A DNA stretch of 64,000 bases from Membranipora membranacea (GCA_914767715.1 OU612070.1:6033501-6097500); one strand, 5' to 3'. Shown: positions 25,701 to 38,678, counted from the stretch's first letter. Numbers and translations are program-made. The notes: generated from the sequence alone by a model not told the origin.

Positions 25701-28700
25701 TGTTACAGAGTTATCAGTGGAAAGGAGACAAAACACATTCAGTATATTGTATACGAATATGAGGATCTGATAGACAGCTCCAATATGTCCACAAAAAAGA
25801 TGCTGCAGATTGCACTGGATGTACAGGTATGCACACCTTACAATAAAGAAAACTCCCAGAAATATCTTGTTCACCATACAAAGATATTAACGTATCGTCG
25901 TTTTGTTCATCCCCAAAGCTAATATGAACGGTTTTCTTTGCCATATTTATGATGGAGGTAGAGGAGAAACCGACTATCACACTAAATAAACTCTTTGCAA
26001 TGCTATCCAACAGTAACACACTACAAGAGTTATTTGCGGTGTAACCTTCAGAAGGACTTAAGACGGTAACCTTAGTTTGGCACACCAATTATTTTTGGCC
26101 TACTTGCTTATTGATGTGAAGATTAACTTGCAAAATCTTTTATTATTATTCCAGAAATTCTACGATAATTCATCTGTTTTTTCCAGAAATTCTATGATAA
26201 ATTTGATGCATTTGTTATCTTGCACGGCACGGATACAATGACATACACCGCTTCTGCAATGTCTTTTATTCTTGAGCACCTCCACAAACCAGTCATTATA
26301 ACAGGTATGTTTGGTTAATGTACAATACAATCAATTTGAGCAACAACATCGACTTAATAGCTGGAGAATGCGTACTCATATTTTGTAAATATCCGGGAAC
26401 CTAAAAAATAGGTTATATTATGTTAGTTTTAATCACCCATAAAAGTGTAAATTAAGCCAACTTTCGTAGTTGAAGTGTTTAGGAAAGCAATAAAAAACCA
26501 CTGTTAATATCATAGCTTTCCCATAATGAGGCTATTTACACGAAATCCAACCAATTAATCATTGCTGAGCAATTTGACAGAAATACAAACACTTGCCAGA
26601 TGACAAAGCATTAATCCAAATATTTCAACACATGGTCCAAGAATTGCTTAAAGTGTTTAGGAGAGCAAAAAAACAACCACTGCTTGTATCAAAGCTTTCC
26701 CATAATGAACAACAAAACTAAATTTAATCGCACAAGGACGTTTATGAATGATGTAATCGATTTCAAAGTGCAAAAACTAGAGTGTGTTATATCCCCTGTA
26801 ACAGATTCACACTAAAATGACGATCCACTTACAGTAAAACAGTAGGCCTAACCCTGGCTTGCCTAGGACAGTTACAAGGCTGCTCTTCTTACACTAGAAG
26901 TTATTAAAAAACAGCATTGATCAAAAGGTAGCATAGTCAAAGACATTTTAGTGTTAATCTATACATACTCTAGACCCTGGGTTTTCGTACTTCAAATTAG
27001 GTTGCACCATTCAAAAATACCCTTCTGTGAAAAAAATCAATTTTTCGGTTCATTGCTATTGAAAAGCTTTGATATGAACGGCGGTTGTTTTTTGCTTTCC
27101 TAAACACTTTAAGCAATTATTGGACCCTGTGTTGATACCATAATATTTGGATTGATGCTTTGTCATCTGGCAAATGTTTGTATTTCTGTGAAATTGATCA
27201 AAAATAATTAATTGGTTGGATTCTGCGTAAATAGCCTCAATGTGTTTAATTTTTTGGATTCTATTAACAGGGAAAGTCCCTTTGCAGCAGATCATTTTAG
27301 GCTCATTAAACTCTTGTTCAAATTGTGATTAAAACTTTTTCTATGTTTGCTCTGTTATTCATAAAGCTCATAAAACCTTACCCACCAAAAGTTGTTTGTT
27401 TATTATTAATTACGATGTTGCAGGCGCTCAGATACCTATTTATGAGACACGCAGTGACGGGAGAGACAACTTACTCGGTTCACTCCTCATGGCATCCAGC
27501 TTTGTCATCCCTGAGGTAAATGGAACACCCTCCTGAATCATTGTTATACCTAAGATTATCTTAAAGTAGCACACAACCACAAAAAAGTATATTTTGATAC
27601 TTGCTGCGTAATGATAGCTGCTGACTGCCCTGGGGTGCAGAACCAGAGATTATACCTTAGATTTTAATTGTTGACTATGATGCCTACCAGCGATGGTAAA
27701 TAGCATCTTGATTCGTATTTAGTGGTGCAAGGATTGAATGCTACTTTAAACATAACAATAATCTTTTGATCAAGCTTAATCTCGTAATTGCTCAAATGCT
27801 CTAGTGCTAACAAAATCATTCACTTGCAGAGTGCAAGTTGAGTTGATGTAAGCTGAGCTTATATTTTTGACGGCAAGCAGTTCTTTTAATATCATAAGTA
27901 TAGGTGAAATGTTGCCTGGCCCAGGCTTATATGATCAGGCCACATTCATGTCTTAATATGAAACAGCATCATTAGGAACGATTTAACCTGTTGATTATTT
28001 CCGACAAAAATTAAAACTGCTTGAGCAGAAGTGATAATATTATGACTAATGTTATTTTGTACTCTTGCCTAACCAGGTGTTGAAATTGTTGATTGACCAA
28101 GAGGTTTTGTCGAATTTTGTTTTGTAACTTGTAACTTGTCTTATAATAAAGGTATGTGTATTCTTTGACCACAACTTGATGAGAGGAAATCGATGTAGCA
28201 AAGTCTCGACGGATGAACTTGACGCATTCAAAACCCCTAACTGCCCAGTACTTGGCAAACTCGAGATCAAAGTAACAGGTTTGTAGATAAATGTTGCCAT
28301 CAGGATAAACTCTTCGATGTAGATTTCTATATCTAATTTTTTCATATTACTTACATCAATACAGCTGTTATAAATGACCATTTTCATTGTCTTCGATCAT
28401 CTTTGCAATTCAGGTGAGAATAACCAAGAATGTAGTGATTTTGTTAAAGAGGTAACGACTATCAGTGTTTTTGTTCTGTTGCAGTTTATTGGGATCTGAT
28501 TTTGAAGGAGTGTTTCAAAAAACAGTTCACTGTACATACACAGCTGTCAGAAAATGTGGGTGTTCTCAGAGTATTCCCTAACTTGTCTCCTAAGGTTGTC
28601 AAGGCAATGCTTCAAAAGCCCATAGAAGGTAAGCTTCCCCTCTCTTGCTGTCTTGAATTCGGTCGGCAGCAGAGCTTGTAAGCAAGTTTAAGAAAGTACA

Positions 28701-31700
28701 GAGTTTAATGCTTTATGCTTGTCAGCTAGAAAATTAGGCTGTCACTGTAAGAGCAATAAATGTTTGATTTTAGTTGAGTGCTAATAGGTGTTCCAAAATT
28801 TGTCATTAATTTCTATGTGCTTTTATTGTTAGTTTTCCCCTCTTTGACATTAAGAGGACAACTTCACTTATATGTGTCATTCTTGTCCTCCATTCACATA
28901 TTGAGACTTCTAACATGCCACGTTTATCATTCATTTCACCTACTGATATTTTCAACTCCCACAATCAGGTGTAGTGATGCAGTGCTATGGAGCTGGTAAC
29001 TTCCCTGATGCTAATGTTGAGCTGTTAGCAGCGCTGAAAGATGCTTGTGATAGAGGAGTCATCATTGTGAATATCACGCAATGCAACAGAGGGGCAGTCA
29101 GCATCAGTTATGCTGCAGCAAAAGTAAGTAGTCACATATATACCACAATCTGTATATTATGATTAGTTTTTGATGCTGTTGCTTTTATAACCCTGATTTT
29201 AGTAAAAGGCTTAAGCCTTAACCATAATATTTAATCGATGGTTTTTTTATATATGATATATATGGATTTTTATTGCATCAACCATCATCCAAAGATGTTC
29301 TCCCTGTTGTGCAAATTTTGAGGTTGAATTTTGGTTCAGGATTGAATATGTTGAGAATGTTCTTTGTTTAAAAAAATATTTCAAGACTGAAAAATTAAGG
29401 TAAACATTCTTTTTTGTTATAATTCTATTTTAGTCTCTATCAGATGTTGGAATCATACCTGGCTATGATATGACAGTGGAGGCAGCTTTAGCAAAACTGT
29501 GCTATGTACTGACTAAACCCTGGTCTATCGAAGAAAAGCGGAAGGTTAGTAGTTTATCTCATCATAACATGCAAACTTTTTATTGGCAGTTATTACAATA
29601 TTGCAGAATTTTTAAAATTGAAAATGTTGTTGTCCGTCTAAGTAGACGAAGACTGCACTGAGGTGCGTGCCAGGAAGAGATTTTTATAGTGACGACTAGG
29701 TTTCAGAGTCGTTTGTGCCACTTTAGTGCCACTGACAGCTTCAAGACCTGAGCGCTGTTATCAACGTTGCAGAACATAGTTTAATTATTTTCAATATCAA
29801 AGAGATTTTGCAAAATAGAGATTTTTCTATGTTGGTAATAGTTGTATTGATATTGACTGCATGTGGAGTTTTATCCTTGAAAATGCATTCATTTGTTTGA
29901 CGACATTATAGAATGTTGCAGGTTGGTAACAAGTTGAGAATAGTATTCCATAGAGAGGAAACAAAATGATGATGTATGTATTACTCGCATGTTGTACGAA
30001 CAAATTCCACTGGTTGATTTTCCCAGCTTCCTCCAAAAAGCTTATATTATTATCAACATACAGAAAGCAATATAACACAGAATTATTTCTTGTTTTAGTT
30101 TGTGTCTAGAAATGTCCTGGGTGAGTTGACTGAGCTGGGTGACACAAGTGAGAGAAGGCAAATAGATCAGACTTTGACTTCTCTTTGCCTCAATTCGAAT
30201 ATTCTAGGAGGCTCCTTGGAGGTGAGTTGCATGTTATCCTTGTCAACAAATACATGAACATTTAATATAGATTTGCTCAATTTACTCAAGTTTTTATTAT
30301 GTTCAAAGCTGTTAGAGTACGCAGTTGTGTAATCTAACAGCTCTGAACGTTATTTACATGTTGCAATAAGGTTGCTCCAGGGTATCAAACTCTTAAGGCA
30401 TCGGAATTGTAGATTTGTTGGCTGTGATTGACCGTTGGGTTGGTAGAGAGAGCCAATGAAAGGTCGTCCTCCCAACCTAACAGCCCATTATATCAAAGCA
30501 AAATAATTGGTTAACATTAGAACAGAGCTCGAGTCATAACTAACCAGATCCTAGATATAAATATAGAAAACTTTCTTTTTCAGACCATGGAAGAACTTCG
30601 GCTAAGAATCGCTTTGCCTGTCTTGTTTTCAGCCATCAAGCGGAAAGACTTTGCCTCTGTCAGAACAATCTGTGAGAGATGTGTAAGTTAATGTTGATTA
30701 TGTGGGATTATATGTGTCACCATAACCTGATTGAAGTTCTTTCATGAGAATTATGCATTCATATTCTCTCCTGCATGGGTCTGAATTAATGATGATGACT
30801 GACCCATTACTCCTGTGAATGATGGCAGCTAAAGCATAAACCTCATGTTTAAAATCCTGTTTTATTAATCTTGACACATCCATTGAGAATAGCATACAAT
30901 TACTCCAAGAATACATGTTTTTTCTTAGCCAAGAATTGTGCAGCAAAGGGACTATGACAGGAGAACTGCACTCCAGATAGCTGTACGCTGTGGAACCTAC
31001 GAAACTGTAAATTACCTCATGGAGAATGGTGCCTCATTGCAGTCTAAAGACAGGTCAGAATCAATTGTGTTGTGATGCACCCAAGTCGCCCTGCTAATAA
31101 GGTTTTGCTGCACATAGTGATCTATCAGGCCTGATTTTTATTTTTTGTATACTCCAAAGCTAAAATGTGGCCTATCTGCCACCAAGAGGCAGTTTAATGC
31201 AGATGGCTCAGTCTGTTAAAGTGCCCTGGGTTCGAATCCTACTGACCCTTGTTGGCTTTGATGGTGTCACAGGTGTGCTCCAACATCCCTAAACTAAACG
31301 AAATTTCTCACACAAAATTCAAGCCTCAACTCTAAAATATCCGACCCATTAATTTGCAGTCAACTTTTTGGAATATGATAATAAAGGTTTAAAACTGCAA
31401 TAATGACATTGTGTTGGTGGTTGTGATTCCAGCTCTGATGAATCTGTACTATCAGAGGCAATTGAAGCGAAAAGAATGGATGTCATTGAGCTTCTCATAA
31501 AATCTGGAGCGTATCTCACCATTCATCCAGAGAAACTAGCCAGCCAGATAAACCGGTAAGTCAATGCAGATGTGTTTGCATTTCTGATGTATTACTTTGA
31601 TGTTCTTTTAATTGGAATTCGACTGATTGATTGATTGCTATCACCAACTGCAAAGGTTGTTAGAAAGGTGCTGCTGGCATGGTTGAAGAAGTTTCTTTTA

Positions 31701-34700
31701 ACTAATATCTTTGACTCAATACTAACACTATAGAATCAGTTCTATCAAGTTAATATATTCGTTTAGCGTGTTTATGCAATGTTGCTAGTTATTTATCATC
31801 TGCTTCATATCTGATTAGAAAGAGCTTCATTGATCATTATTTTATTATTTAAAGATGGGACCGATAATCATTGAAGACTATCTAATACAATATATGTGGT
31901 GATGTTTATGCAGGGATGTTCCCATGAGTTTTGAAGTGGTAGGGCCAGGCGGGATGGGTGCCTTCCCGCAAGGGGGGTATGAGGGGGCCTCTCAAAGAGA
32001 ATTTTCAAAAATCAGGGGCAGTTCTAAGGCATGTCAGCCTTTTTGGGAAGAAAATTGACAAGAAAATGTAGTCTTGTCCATGATTAGATTCAATAATAGT
32101 AATAATGGTTTTGTGTGAGCAACTTGCCAACATTTAACTTTGACATGCTCAATACCTCTCTGAAACCAATTTAGAACATGCAAGATAGGCCCAAAGATAT
32201 CTTTTGAGGCAGGTAATAGCACTGAAGGTAATTCACATGTTTCAGTTTTGTATGTATTGATGAACTCTAAACCCCATAACAAGCAGAAATTTGTAATTAT
32301 GAATTAGCTTCATCAGCACTATCGCTTCATAATCCCAACATATGACACAAGGGGCCACCTGAGCACCTGCTATTGGTAAATATAAATAGATTCAATGTGT
32401 ATTCATAACACCTATGGCAATTTTAGGAGTTTTTCAACATTGACCTCTTGAAAAAGTGGTAGGGCCATGGCCCCCGGGCCCTACCCATGGATAAACCCCT
32501 GTGTGTGTGCAATTTTTAGTATTGTGTTTCAATACTGGCCACTTACACCGACATTAAGCTAAAAATAACCGAACGAACATTTTTCGTTTAGAGTAATGCA
32601 GTAGCCTTAGATACAACAAACACATCAATGATTTTTTCAGGGCAGTTTCTCGTGACGATAAAGAATTGGTAGCAGCTTATTGTGATACTAAGGCTGATAT
32701 CAATGCTTGTGACTGTAACAAGAGGACTCCTCTTCATGTGGTAGGTAGTTTTTGTCCGCACTGACATCCACTCAGGTGTAGTTGGTAGCACTCAGTTCTC
32801 AAACTTCCCAGTGTAGTTTGAAATTACTACAGGAATGAAGTATTGCTAGCTCTGTCTGTCTTAAATTTTTAGCAGAAAACTTGGTCCAATGCTATAGTCA
32901 TTGAATACAAAAAGAGAATATCAAACTGGAATAAAAGTGAACATTTTGAACTATGTAAGTAACAGTCGTAGTAACAGTAAGAAGTATTCGTCTTCTTAAT
33001 AGCTGAGTGATATGGTTCATACCTAAATCGTACTGTGTTTTAACCATAGACTAATAATGATAAACCTAGACAGGACACTATACGGAGCATTAGCATTGAG
33101 ACACTGAGGCTAAGATCAAAGTGTCATGGCTAATGGCTGATTAGTGCCTGTTTCAGTTTCTGGCAGCTTGCTGCACACTCACGATTAGGAGGTCCACCAT
33201 GGCCTCACCTCTAGGATGCATTCTAGCTTGCTAGGATATATCACACTCTCAGTACGAGGACTCCGGGCAACTTGGGTCCCTCTTGGGGCAACGTAACGAC
33301 ATTGGAAGTTGTGGTGGCATTGGTGTTATCATTGAATTGCAGCTCATATACCAGGCTTTTTGTTGATAACTCAATCAATTTCGATCGGATTTTGAGTTTG
33401 AAAATTACAATAGATTTAGCAGCTTGTCGCGAAGAGTGTGATCAAACTTGTAGGCAAAAAAACTTTTTGTAGAGCAATCTTCAAACTCAAGATCCAAAAC
33501 CAAGATCAAAATGTATCGAGTTAAGAGCAAAAAACCTGGATTATGGATCGATGATAAACACCAACGCTACTACACCAACGCTACTACACCAACGCTACTA
33601 CACCAACGCTACTACACCAACGCTACTACACCAACGCTACTACACCAACGCTACTACACCAACGCTACTACACCAACGCTACTACACCAACGCTACTACA
33701 CCAACGCTACTACACCAACGCTACTACACCAACGCTACTACACCAACACTACTACACCAACGCTACTACACCAACGCTACTACACCAACGCTACTACACC
33801 AACACTACTACACCAACACTACTACACCAACGCTACTACACTTTCCAATGATGTTACGTCGCCAACAATTAAGTGCCTCACTTCAGCTGTATATAGTGTC
33901 TTGTCTAGGTTTATTATTAAAGTTTTAACACAATTACCAAAACGAACTCAATTCATGACAGCCAATTTAGAGATTTTGTTATGTTAACATGCAGGCTGTC
34001 GTGAAGGCGAATGTTGAGCTGATTGAGTACTTACTGCTAAACGGAGCCAATCCCACATTGTGTGATGATCGTGGGGAGTCAGCACTGACCATGACTGATG
34101 ATAAGAACATCATAGACATGCTGGAAGAGGCTGTGAAGGTGGCAAGGTGGACAAAATTAAAACAAACGGCAGCTTCTCAAAGAAATCGTAAGCATATTGA
34201 CATTATGATTTCACCTTTAAACACCCGAATTATCCATACCAAACTGTCAAAGAAAAATAAAAGCTCTATTACATGAAGAAATTAATTCGAACCTCATAAT
34301 ATTTTAATTCGTCGATTGTATCAATTGCTTATCTAAGATGGTGTATTGTTTTATTATCGATTGGAGTAAATTGAACTATGAATTATTATTATATTACAAT
34401 CGATTGATATTTCACTTGGCTTTTTCTAGAGCTATGCTTATGTTAGATCGTATTTTTTTGGATAAAGGTGCCTTAGTTTGGGTCAGAGTTTTGCGAAGTG
34501 ATACCTTTTGCTCCTTTCTTGTACAGCTACTTCAACAGCCTACCTATTTAATTTTCAATATCAGGAGGATCAAGCAGTAAATTTTTAAAGCTAGTTGAAG
34601 CTCTAAAGAACCTGCCCAAAGAAGATCAAGAGCAGGAAGACTTGACAGTTACAGAAGCACAGGATTGCAATGGAAGGAACTCAAGGAGACAAAGCGCCAT

Positions 34701-34821
34701 CTATCCGATTGAGAGAGCCATTTTAGCATCTTCTAATCCAGTCAGCAGTGTTGAGGTAAGGACGTCGATGGCTAAACAGGATAGCAATGCCAGTTCTGGC
34801 TCTTCTACAGGAGAAAGATGA
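22706..34821 (+). CDS. ASPG: Cytosolic L-asparaginase with C-terminal ankyrin repeats
   Basis: Seventeen exons join in phase to 753 residues: 22706-22813, 23388-23511, 24895-25045, 25709-25826, 26187-26304, 27424-27515, 28152-28272, 28485-28628, 28969-29123, 29434-29544, 30099-30221, 30584-30682, 30929-31053, 31433-31555, 32641-32740, 33995-34187, 34565-34821. The enzyme hydrolyses asparagine to aspartate and ammonia; the mammalian relative also has lysophospholipase activity. Catalytic motifs are all present: [18 protein letters not shown], the substrate-binding SDGRDNLLG, and the lysine in MRGNRCSKV. The C-terminal half has ankyrin repeats in exons 13-16 (e.g. [19 protein letters not shown]), as in animal ASPG, then a Ser-rich end. 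In exon 7 the donor at 28273 (GTAACA) keeps the frame, whereas the nearby GTTTGT donor at 28280 would break it. The first exon may continue a further upstream exon, since an acceptor-like TTTTTTAG precedes it; the start is therefore uncertain. Confidence 0.92.
23580..23890. mobile_element. MITE, about 310 bp (family also at 55757)
   Basis: The ends are imperfect inverted repeats: GCCACTCAGGCAAATTTGTG at the left matches, as reverse complement, CACATGTGGC at the right, and inner pairs include TTGAATYCTG with CAGAATTCAA. A second dyad (GCAAATAATTTGC and CAAATTATTTGC) lies inside. The copy at 55757-56095 is similar over its whole length. It sits in intron 2 of the asparaginase gene. No target duplication is evident. 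Confidence 0.75.
26155..26200 (+). repeat. Duplicated 3' splice site before asparaginase exon 5
   Basis: TTCCAGAAATTCTAYGATAA occurs twice, 32 bases apart, across the start of exon 5. Only the second AG (ending 26186) gives an open frame; use of the first adds 32 bases and shifts the frame. Confidence 0.8.
26460..27240. mobile_element. Long-armed inverted-repeat element (MITE) in intron 5
   Basis: About 190 bases from 26528 (GAGGCTATTTAC...) to about 26710 reappear as an imperfect reverse complement at about 27050-27238, ending GTAAATAGCCTC. Shared inner blocks include AAGTGTTTAGGARAGCAAAA and TTTGCCAGATGACAAAGCAT. A partial extra copy of the inner arm (26475-26527) lies directly to the left, so the locus contains three related segments. 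Confidence 0.8.
30301..30348. repeat. Short hairpin in asparaginase intron 11
   Basis: Arms of 16 bp at 30301-30316 and 30333-30348 (GTTCAAAGCTGTTAGA and TCTAACAGCTCTGAAC) pair with one mismatch around a 16-base loop. It could be a MITE core. Confidence 0.7.
31190..31400 (+). mobile_element. tRNA-derived SINE, head shortened
   Basis: A box ATGGCTCAGTCTG and B box GGGTTCGAATCC lie only about 18 bases apart, so part of the tRNA-like head is deleted. The body contains CACAGGTGTGCTCCAACATC, shared with the SINE at 3348-3533. It lies in intron 13 of the asparaginase gene. Confidence 0.7.
31911..32501. mobile_element. Candidate hAT-type MITE in intron 14
   Basis: The left end CAGGGATGTTCCCATG and the right end (reverse complement CAGGGGTTTATCCATG) are similar terminal inverted repeats, followed internally by GTAGGGCC on both sides. 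The adjacent 8-mers TGTTTATG and TGTGTGTG match at 6 of 8 positions, so the target duplication is weak and partly low-complexity. Confidence 0.55.
33559..33842 (+). repeat. 14-bp minisatellite, about 20 copies
   Basis: The unit CACCAACGCTACTA is repeated head to tail about 20 times, with G to A changes in a few units (CAACACTACTA). Because 14 is not a multiple of 3 and the unit has no stop, long open frames run through it, but it lies in intron 15 of the asparaginase gene and these are not exons. Confidence 0.97.
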
Positions 34822-35676
34822 TTACCTGATATATCAACCTGCTACTGCAGCCAATTGTTGTCGAATGTTGTGATGGATAGTTGATAACTTACATCTTACT
34901 TTTTGCGTAATCTCTTACTTTGAATGTTTTTAAATATGGTATAATGACTTCATATAAGAATTTATTAGGGAATAATGTAACATTATTGCTCCAGTTTTTG
35001 TATTTTATGGTCATTCGAAAATATAGTTGAATAATTAAAAAATATGTATTGTGCGTTGAAGAATTGATAATTGGATAAAAGTAATTTATTTGCTTTTTGT
35101 AATGGAAATATAAACGGCATACTATATACACCCTGTTTTACAGACTATATACCTCGCTTGTAACCCTTAGTATTAGGTATGGCAAAATATGTGATATCAA
35201 TCTTATTTTTAGTTGTATAATTTTGATCCATTTAATATTTATGTAATATATACCTTAAAAGAACCAATAATTGATGAATTATGGATTGAAATATTGTCTG
35301 CCTGACTTTTAATAGTAAATGTTATCTGCTGAACACTGGTGAGATATGATTATCGGATCACAAAGGGGAGAAAACTTTCAGCAAATTTGTTAATAGGAAT
35401 TATTAAGGAGTTATTTAATAAATTTAACGAAAATTCTGTTTTTGATACGCATATTATATTCCAGATTTCTAGATTATTGCCCTAAGCTCATATTGTTACC
35501 CGCCGATTGACCCCAGTAGTACTAGCTGCCTGAGTAAAATTGTTTGGTCTGTGTGAAGTCTTTACGAATATAGGATGTCTTCTTCTATGAAACAAAATGT
35601 GTGGGCTTAATTTGATACTATCTTCTGCCAATGGGTAAATACAAATTTTGAAATCCCGACACTGAACAGTTCAATA

Positions 35677-36003
35677 ATCTAGAGCATGGGTGGGCAACCT
35701 TTTTCTGAAAAAGGCCACATTTTACGCAGGCTCAGCTCAAAAGACCGCAACATAGCTTTCAGATATAAAATTGAAACAGGAGTAATAATGTTGTACAAAC
35801 TACAACCGATTTATGTGTAAAAACGCCTATGTTGCAAAATACATCAGCTCAACAGAAGTACTGGTTCATCAAATCGTGATGTTATTATTGGCTGTGTACA
35901 TGTCGGTCCAATTTTTCATGTGTATGGAAAATTAGGCCTCAAAAGATTGCCTATTAGGCCGCACTGGCAAAAAGGCCGCAGGTTGCCCACAGCTGATCTA
36001 GAG
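35677..36003. mobile_element. hAT-like MITE with perfect 8-bp target duplication
   Basis: The body is 35685-35995 (311 bp). Terminal repeats are CATGGGTGGGCAACC at the left and, as reverse complement, CAGCTGTGGGCAACC at the right; CA..GTGGGCAACC is the usual hAT (Charlie-like) end. ATCTAGAG is duplicated exactly at 35677-35684 and 35996-36003. No coding potential is seen, so it is non-autonomous. Confidence 0.9.
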
Positions 36004-36021
36004 CATGTGTCAATTTACTGC

Positions 36022-36541
36022 TTATAGACAGTTTTCTTAGCTCTTATTTACGCCTCAATTCGGGGTTGTCCTCTCTCCAGTTTGGTACTTTTAACCCACG
36101 CCGCATAGAAAAAACCTGCTGAAAGAGGGTTATATTGAAAACTGCTAATGTAAGGATAAAAATGATTTTTGATTCAGAGTCTGCACCATTGAAAACTCTG
36201 TGAGACAGGGTTTCCGATTCATTGGAGGCTTGAATGTTGATAAATCTTTATTTTAGTGACGAAACTCATGAAAGATTCTGCCAAATTGTCCGCAAAACAG
36301 GCGGAAAATGCTATAAGTGACTATCCAAATACTATTATTAATTCCCAAACTATATCCATGTGAGTTTTCAATGTTGCAGATTCTGAATCAAAAATAACTT
36401 TTTTTTCCATTTATAGCGGTTTTCAAGATAACCCTCTTTTCAGCACGTTTTTCCTATGCGGCGTGGGTTAAAAGTACCAAACTGGAGAGAGGACAATTCA
36501 AAATTGAGGCCTAAATCAGAGCTCAGAAAACCTGTCTATTA
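36022..36541. mobile_element. Long terminal-inverted-repeat MITE with TTA duplication
   Basis: The left arm 36025-36210 and right arm about 36360-36538 are imperfect reverse complements, with an identical core of more than 35 bases containing CTCTCCAGTTTGGTACTTTT and ACCCACGCCGCATAG. The ends are TAGACAG and CTGTCTA, and both are bounded by TTA (36022-36024, 36539-36541). A TWA target duplication is the habit of PIF/Harbinger elements, so that class is suggested but not shown. Confidence 0.8.
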
Positions 36542-38678
36542 GACTACCCTATCGCTATATTGTGGCTGAAAATGCTGTAATAGCAGATAAATCATGAATG
36601 TTGTATTCAATACTGTATAACTTCAATTTTTTCAATTAAATTTTTCTCATTAACCTTCCTGCACTCTGTATCTTAGGCACAATGCAATATAGCACTCATG
36701 CAATCAAACTCAAAATCTCTTTCATTATTGACGATCCTTCTCAACAAGCCAGTCATAATAACATCTTACTGCGAAAAAGTCTGTATATTGCTCAAGCTTT
36801 TTATTAGTGCATTTTCTTGCTGATTTAGAATGAATGAAATAATAATACATAAATAAGTCATCTGTTTTGTTTCCTCCAAAGATTTATGATTTTGACTTAA
36901 CAAAAGGCCGAAGGAACTCAATTACACAAGACTTAATACATTTTTACCAATGATGTGCATGACATGAGTATGAATGCCATCATCCAAATATTTTCCAAGG
37001 ATTTATTTTGTGACACACAGTGGTCGGGAAACATTAGCAACCTGAAGTAACCATGTAACTACCAATAGAAATTGGGATTTCTGAATACCTACATATTTGA
37101 TATTATTTTTCTCACCACATACGAGCACAAAATTTGTCATGAGATTTTTATTCCCAACTGGCAGGCACTTGTTGTTTTTTTCGTAACTTCGATAAAACCT
37201 TTTGAAATATTAAGAAACTATTAAGAAAAGGTGAAACTATTGTTATTCTACAAATTTTTCACGAATCATGTACATGATTATTTCAGTCAACCCTTAATTG
37301 AATATAAAGGAATGGCTCAAAACGAAGTAATTCTTGCCAATTTGGTGATGATCAGGTTTTGATGGGTGGAAATAAATTTGGCAAGGTGCCATCTAATGAA
37401 CATGGTTATCAGGAGGTCAGAACAACGGTTTGAAATGAGATCTGAGATCAAAACCCATCAACAAACCTAGTCAATATCTCAGATAACTAAAAAGGCCATA
37501 GTTTGTATGGTCTAAGACAGGCTCTCCACCTAGGTGAATCAAAATCCTGAGTTTTACCTATACCATATTGCCTAATGCCACATCAAAAGTGGAACATGCC
37601 CTCTGCATCAAAATCCTAGGTTTTAGAGCTCTGTAAGCCTTCAAAGCAAAAGAACATTGAATGCAATTTAGGGCTCTACAGACAAGTCTCTTGGATTTTA
37701 GGCTGTCATTTTCAGTTTACACTCGTGAGCAGCAAGATCGCCATGAAAAATCAACTGTATATTCTGGAATCTCCAAGCTTGGATGACCACAAGATATGTG
37801 TAAAGGAGTTGTCTCATCAACATCAATGTAGGCACAACTCTCAAAACAAATGGGCAGAAAACAAAATAAGCAATCATATATTTTGTTTCTGATTATTTAT
37901 ATAGAAACACGTTATTTCATGTGAAACTTAGATGGACAAGTTTTGTACTGGCATTGAGACGTATTGAATTTCTATAGCTTTCTCACTAGCAATGAAAACT
38001 GTATATGGTTTTGCACGTGCTATTTTGAACCACCAGCTTCAATTAAACTGTGACAGAGGAATGAATCTTTCTTTAACACTAATCCTAAAAATTAGTCATG
38101 TATTTTGCTGATCTATTGATATCACCTGCATATCAAATGATAGTCTGAATATTAATAAATCAATATTTTGTAATATAATACCTCTAAGCATGTTATTTAT
38201 ACTTTACCTTATTAGTTTATTGACACAACATCATAGATATAAACTTACATTTCCTTCAGGAAAACGGCAAACTGCCTCTGTTTGGTCTTGTAACTTATCA
38301 ATTTATGATCACCGGTATTTTTATTACGTCAAAGGTTTTGTAAACACTGACTGTGGTGTAGTTAATGTAATCAATAAAAACTTTTAATATTTAGTCGAAT
38401 TAAAGTTTGTTTTAAAGGATTGTAATAATGGCCATGGATGAAATTGTTCAGGAAAAGGAAATTGAGAACTATAAATAATATCTGATTGTTTACTGTACCG
38501 GAGTAGAACTAAGTCAAAGGACACTTGAAGCATCTTCCGGCCACATAACTTAAAACAAAAACTTTGCATAGCCTTTCTGTTTGCCACAAAATTAAAACAT
38601 AGTTTAATACCCAGCAAACTGGCTTTTAGACATTGTCAGCTAGGCGACAGAACTGGTATTCCAGCATTAATCTCAAAC

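Larger units (their letters stand above)
34822..38678. other. Gene-free gap with two MITEs
   Basis: Beyond the asparaginase stop I see no exon. The hAT-like element at 35677-36003 and the inverted-repeat element at 36022-36541 are listed separately. The remainder, 36.5-38.6 kb, is AT-rich with no recognised feature. Confidence 0.4.

Noticed and set aside
25518-25922. 134-codon plus-strand ORF around asparaginase exon 4
   Set aside because: Only 25709-25826 aligns with asparaginase and has good splice sites; the rest is read-through into introns.
33511-33987. Long open frames through the 14-bp repeat, giving a Thr/Tyr-rich repeat protein
   Set aside because: The unit lacks stops in all frames read, so open frames arise automatically; the segment lies between two asparaginase exons that join in phase.
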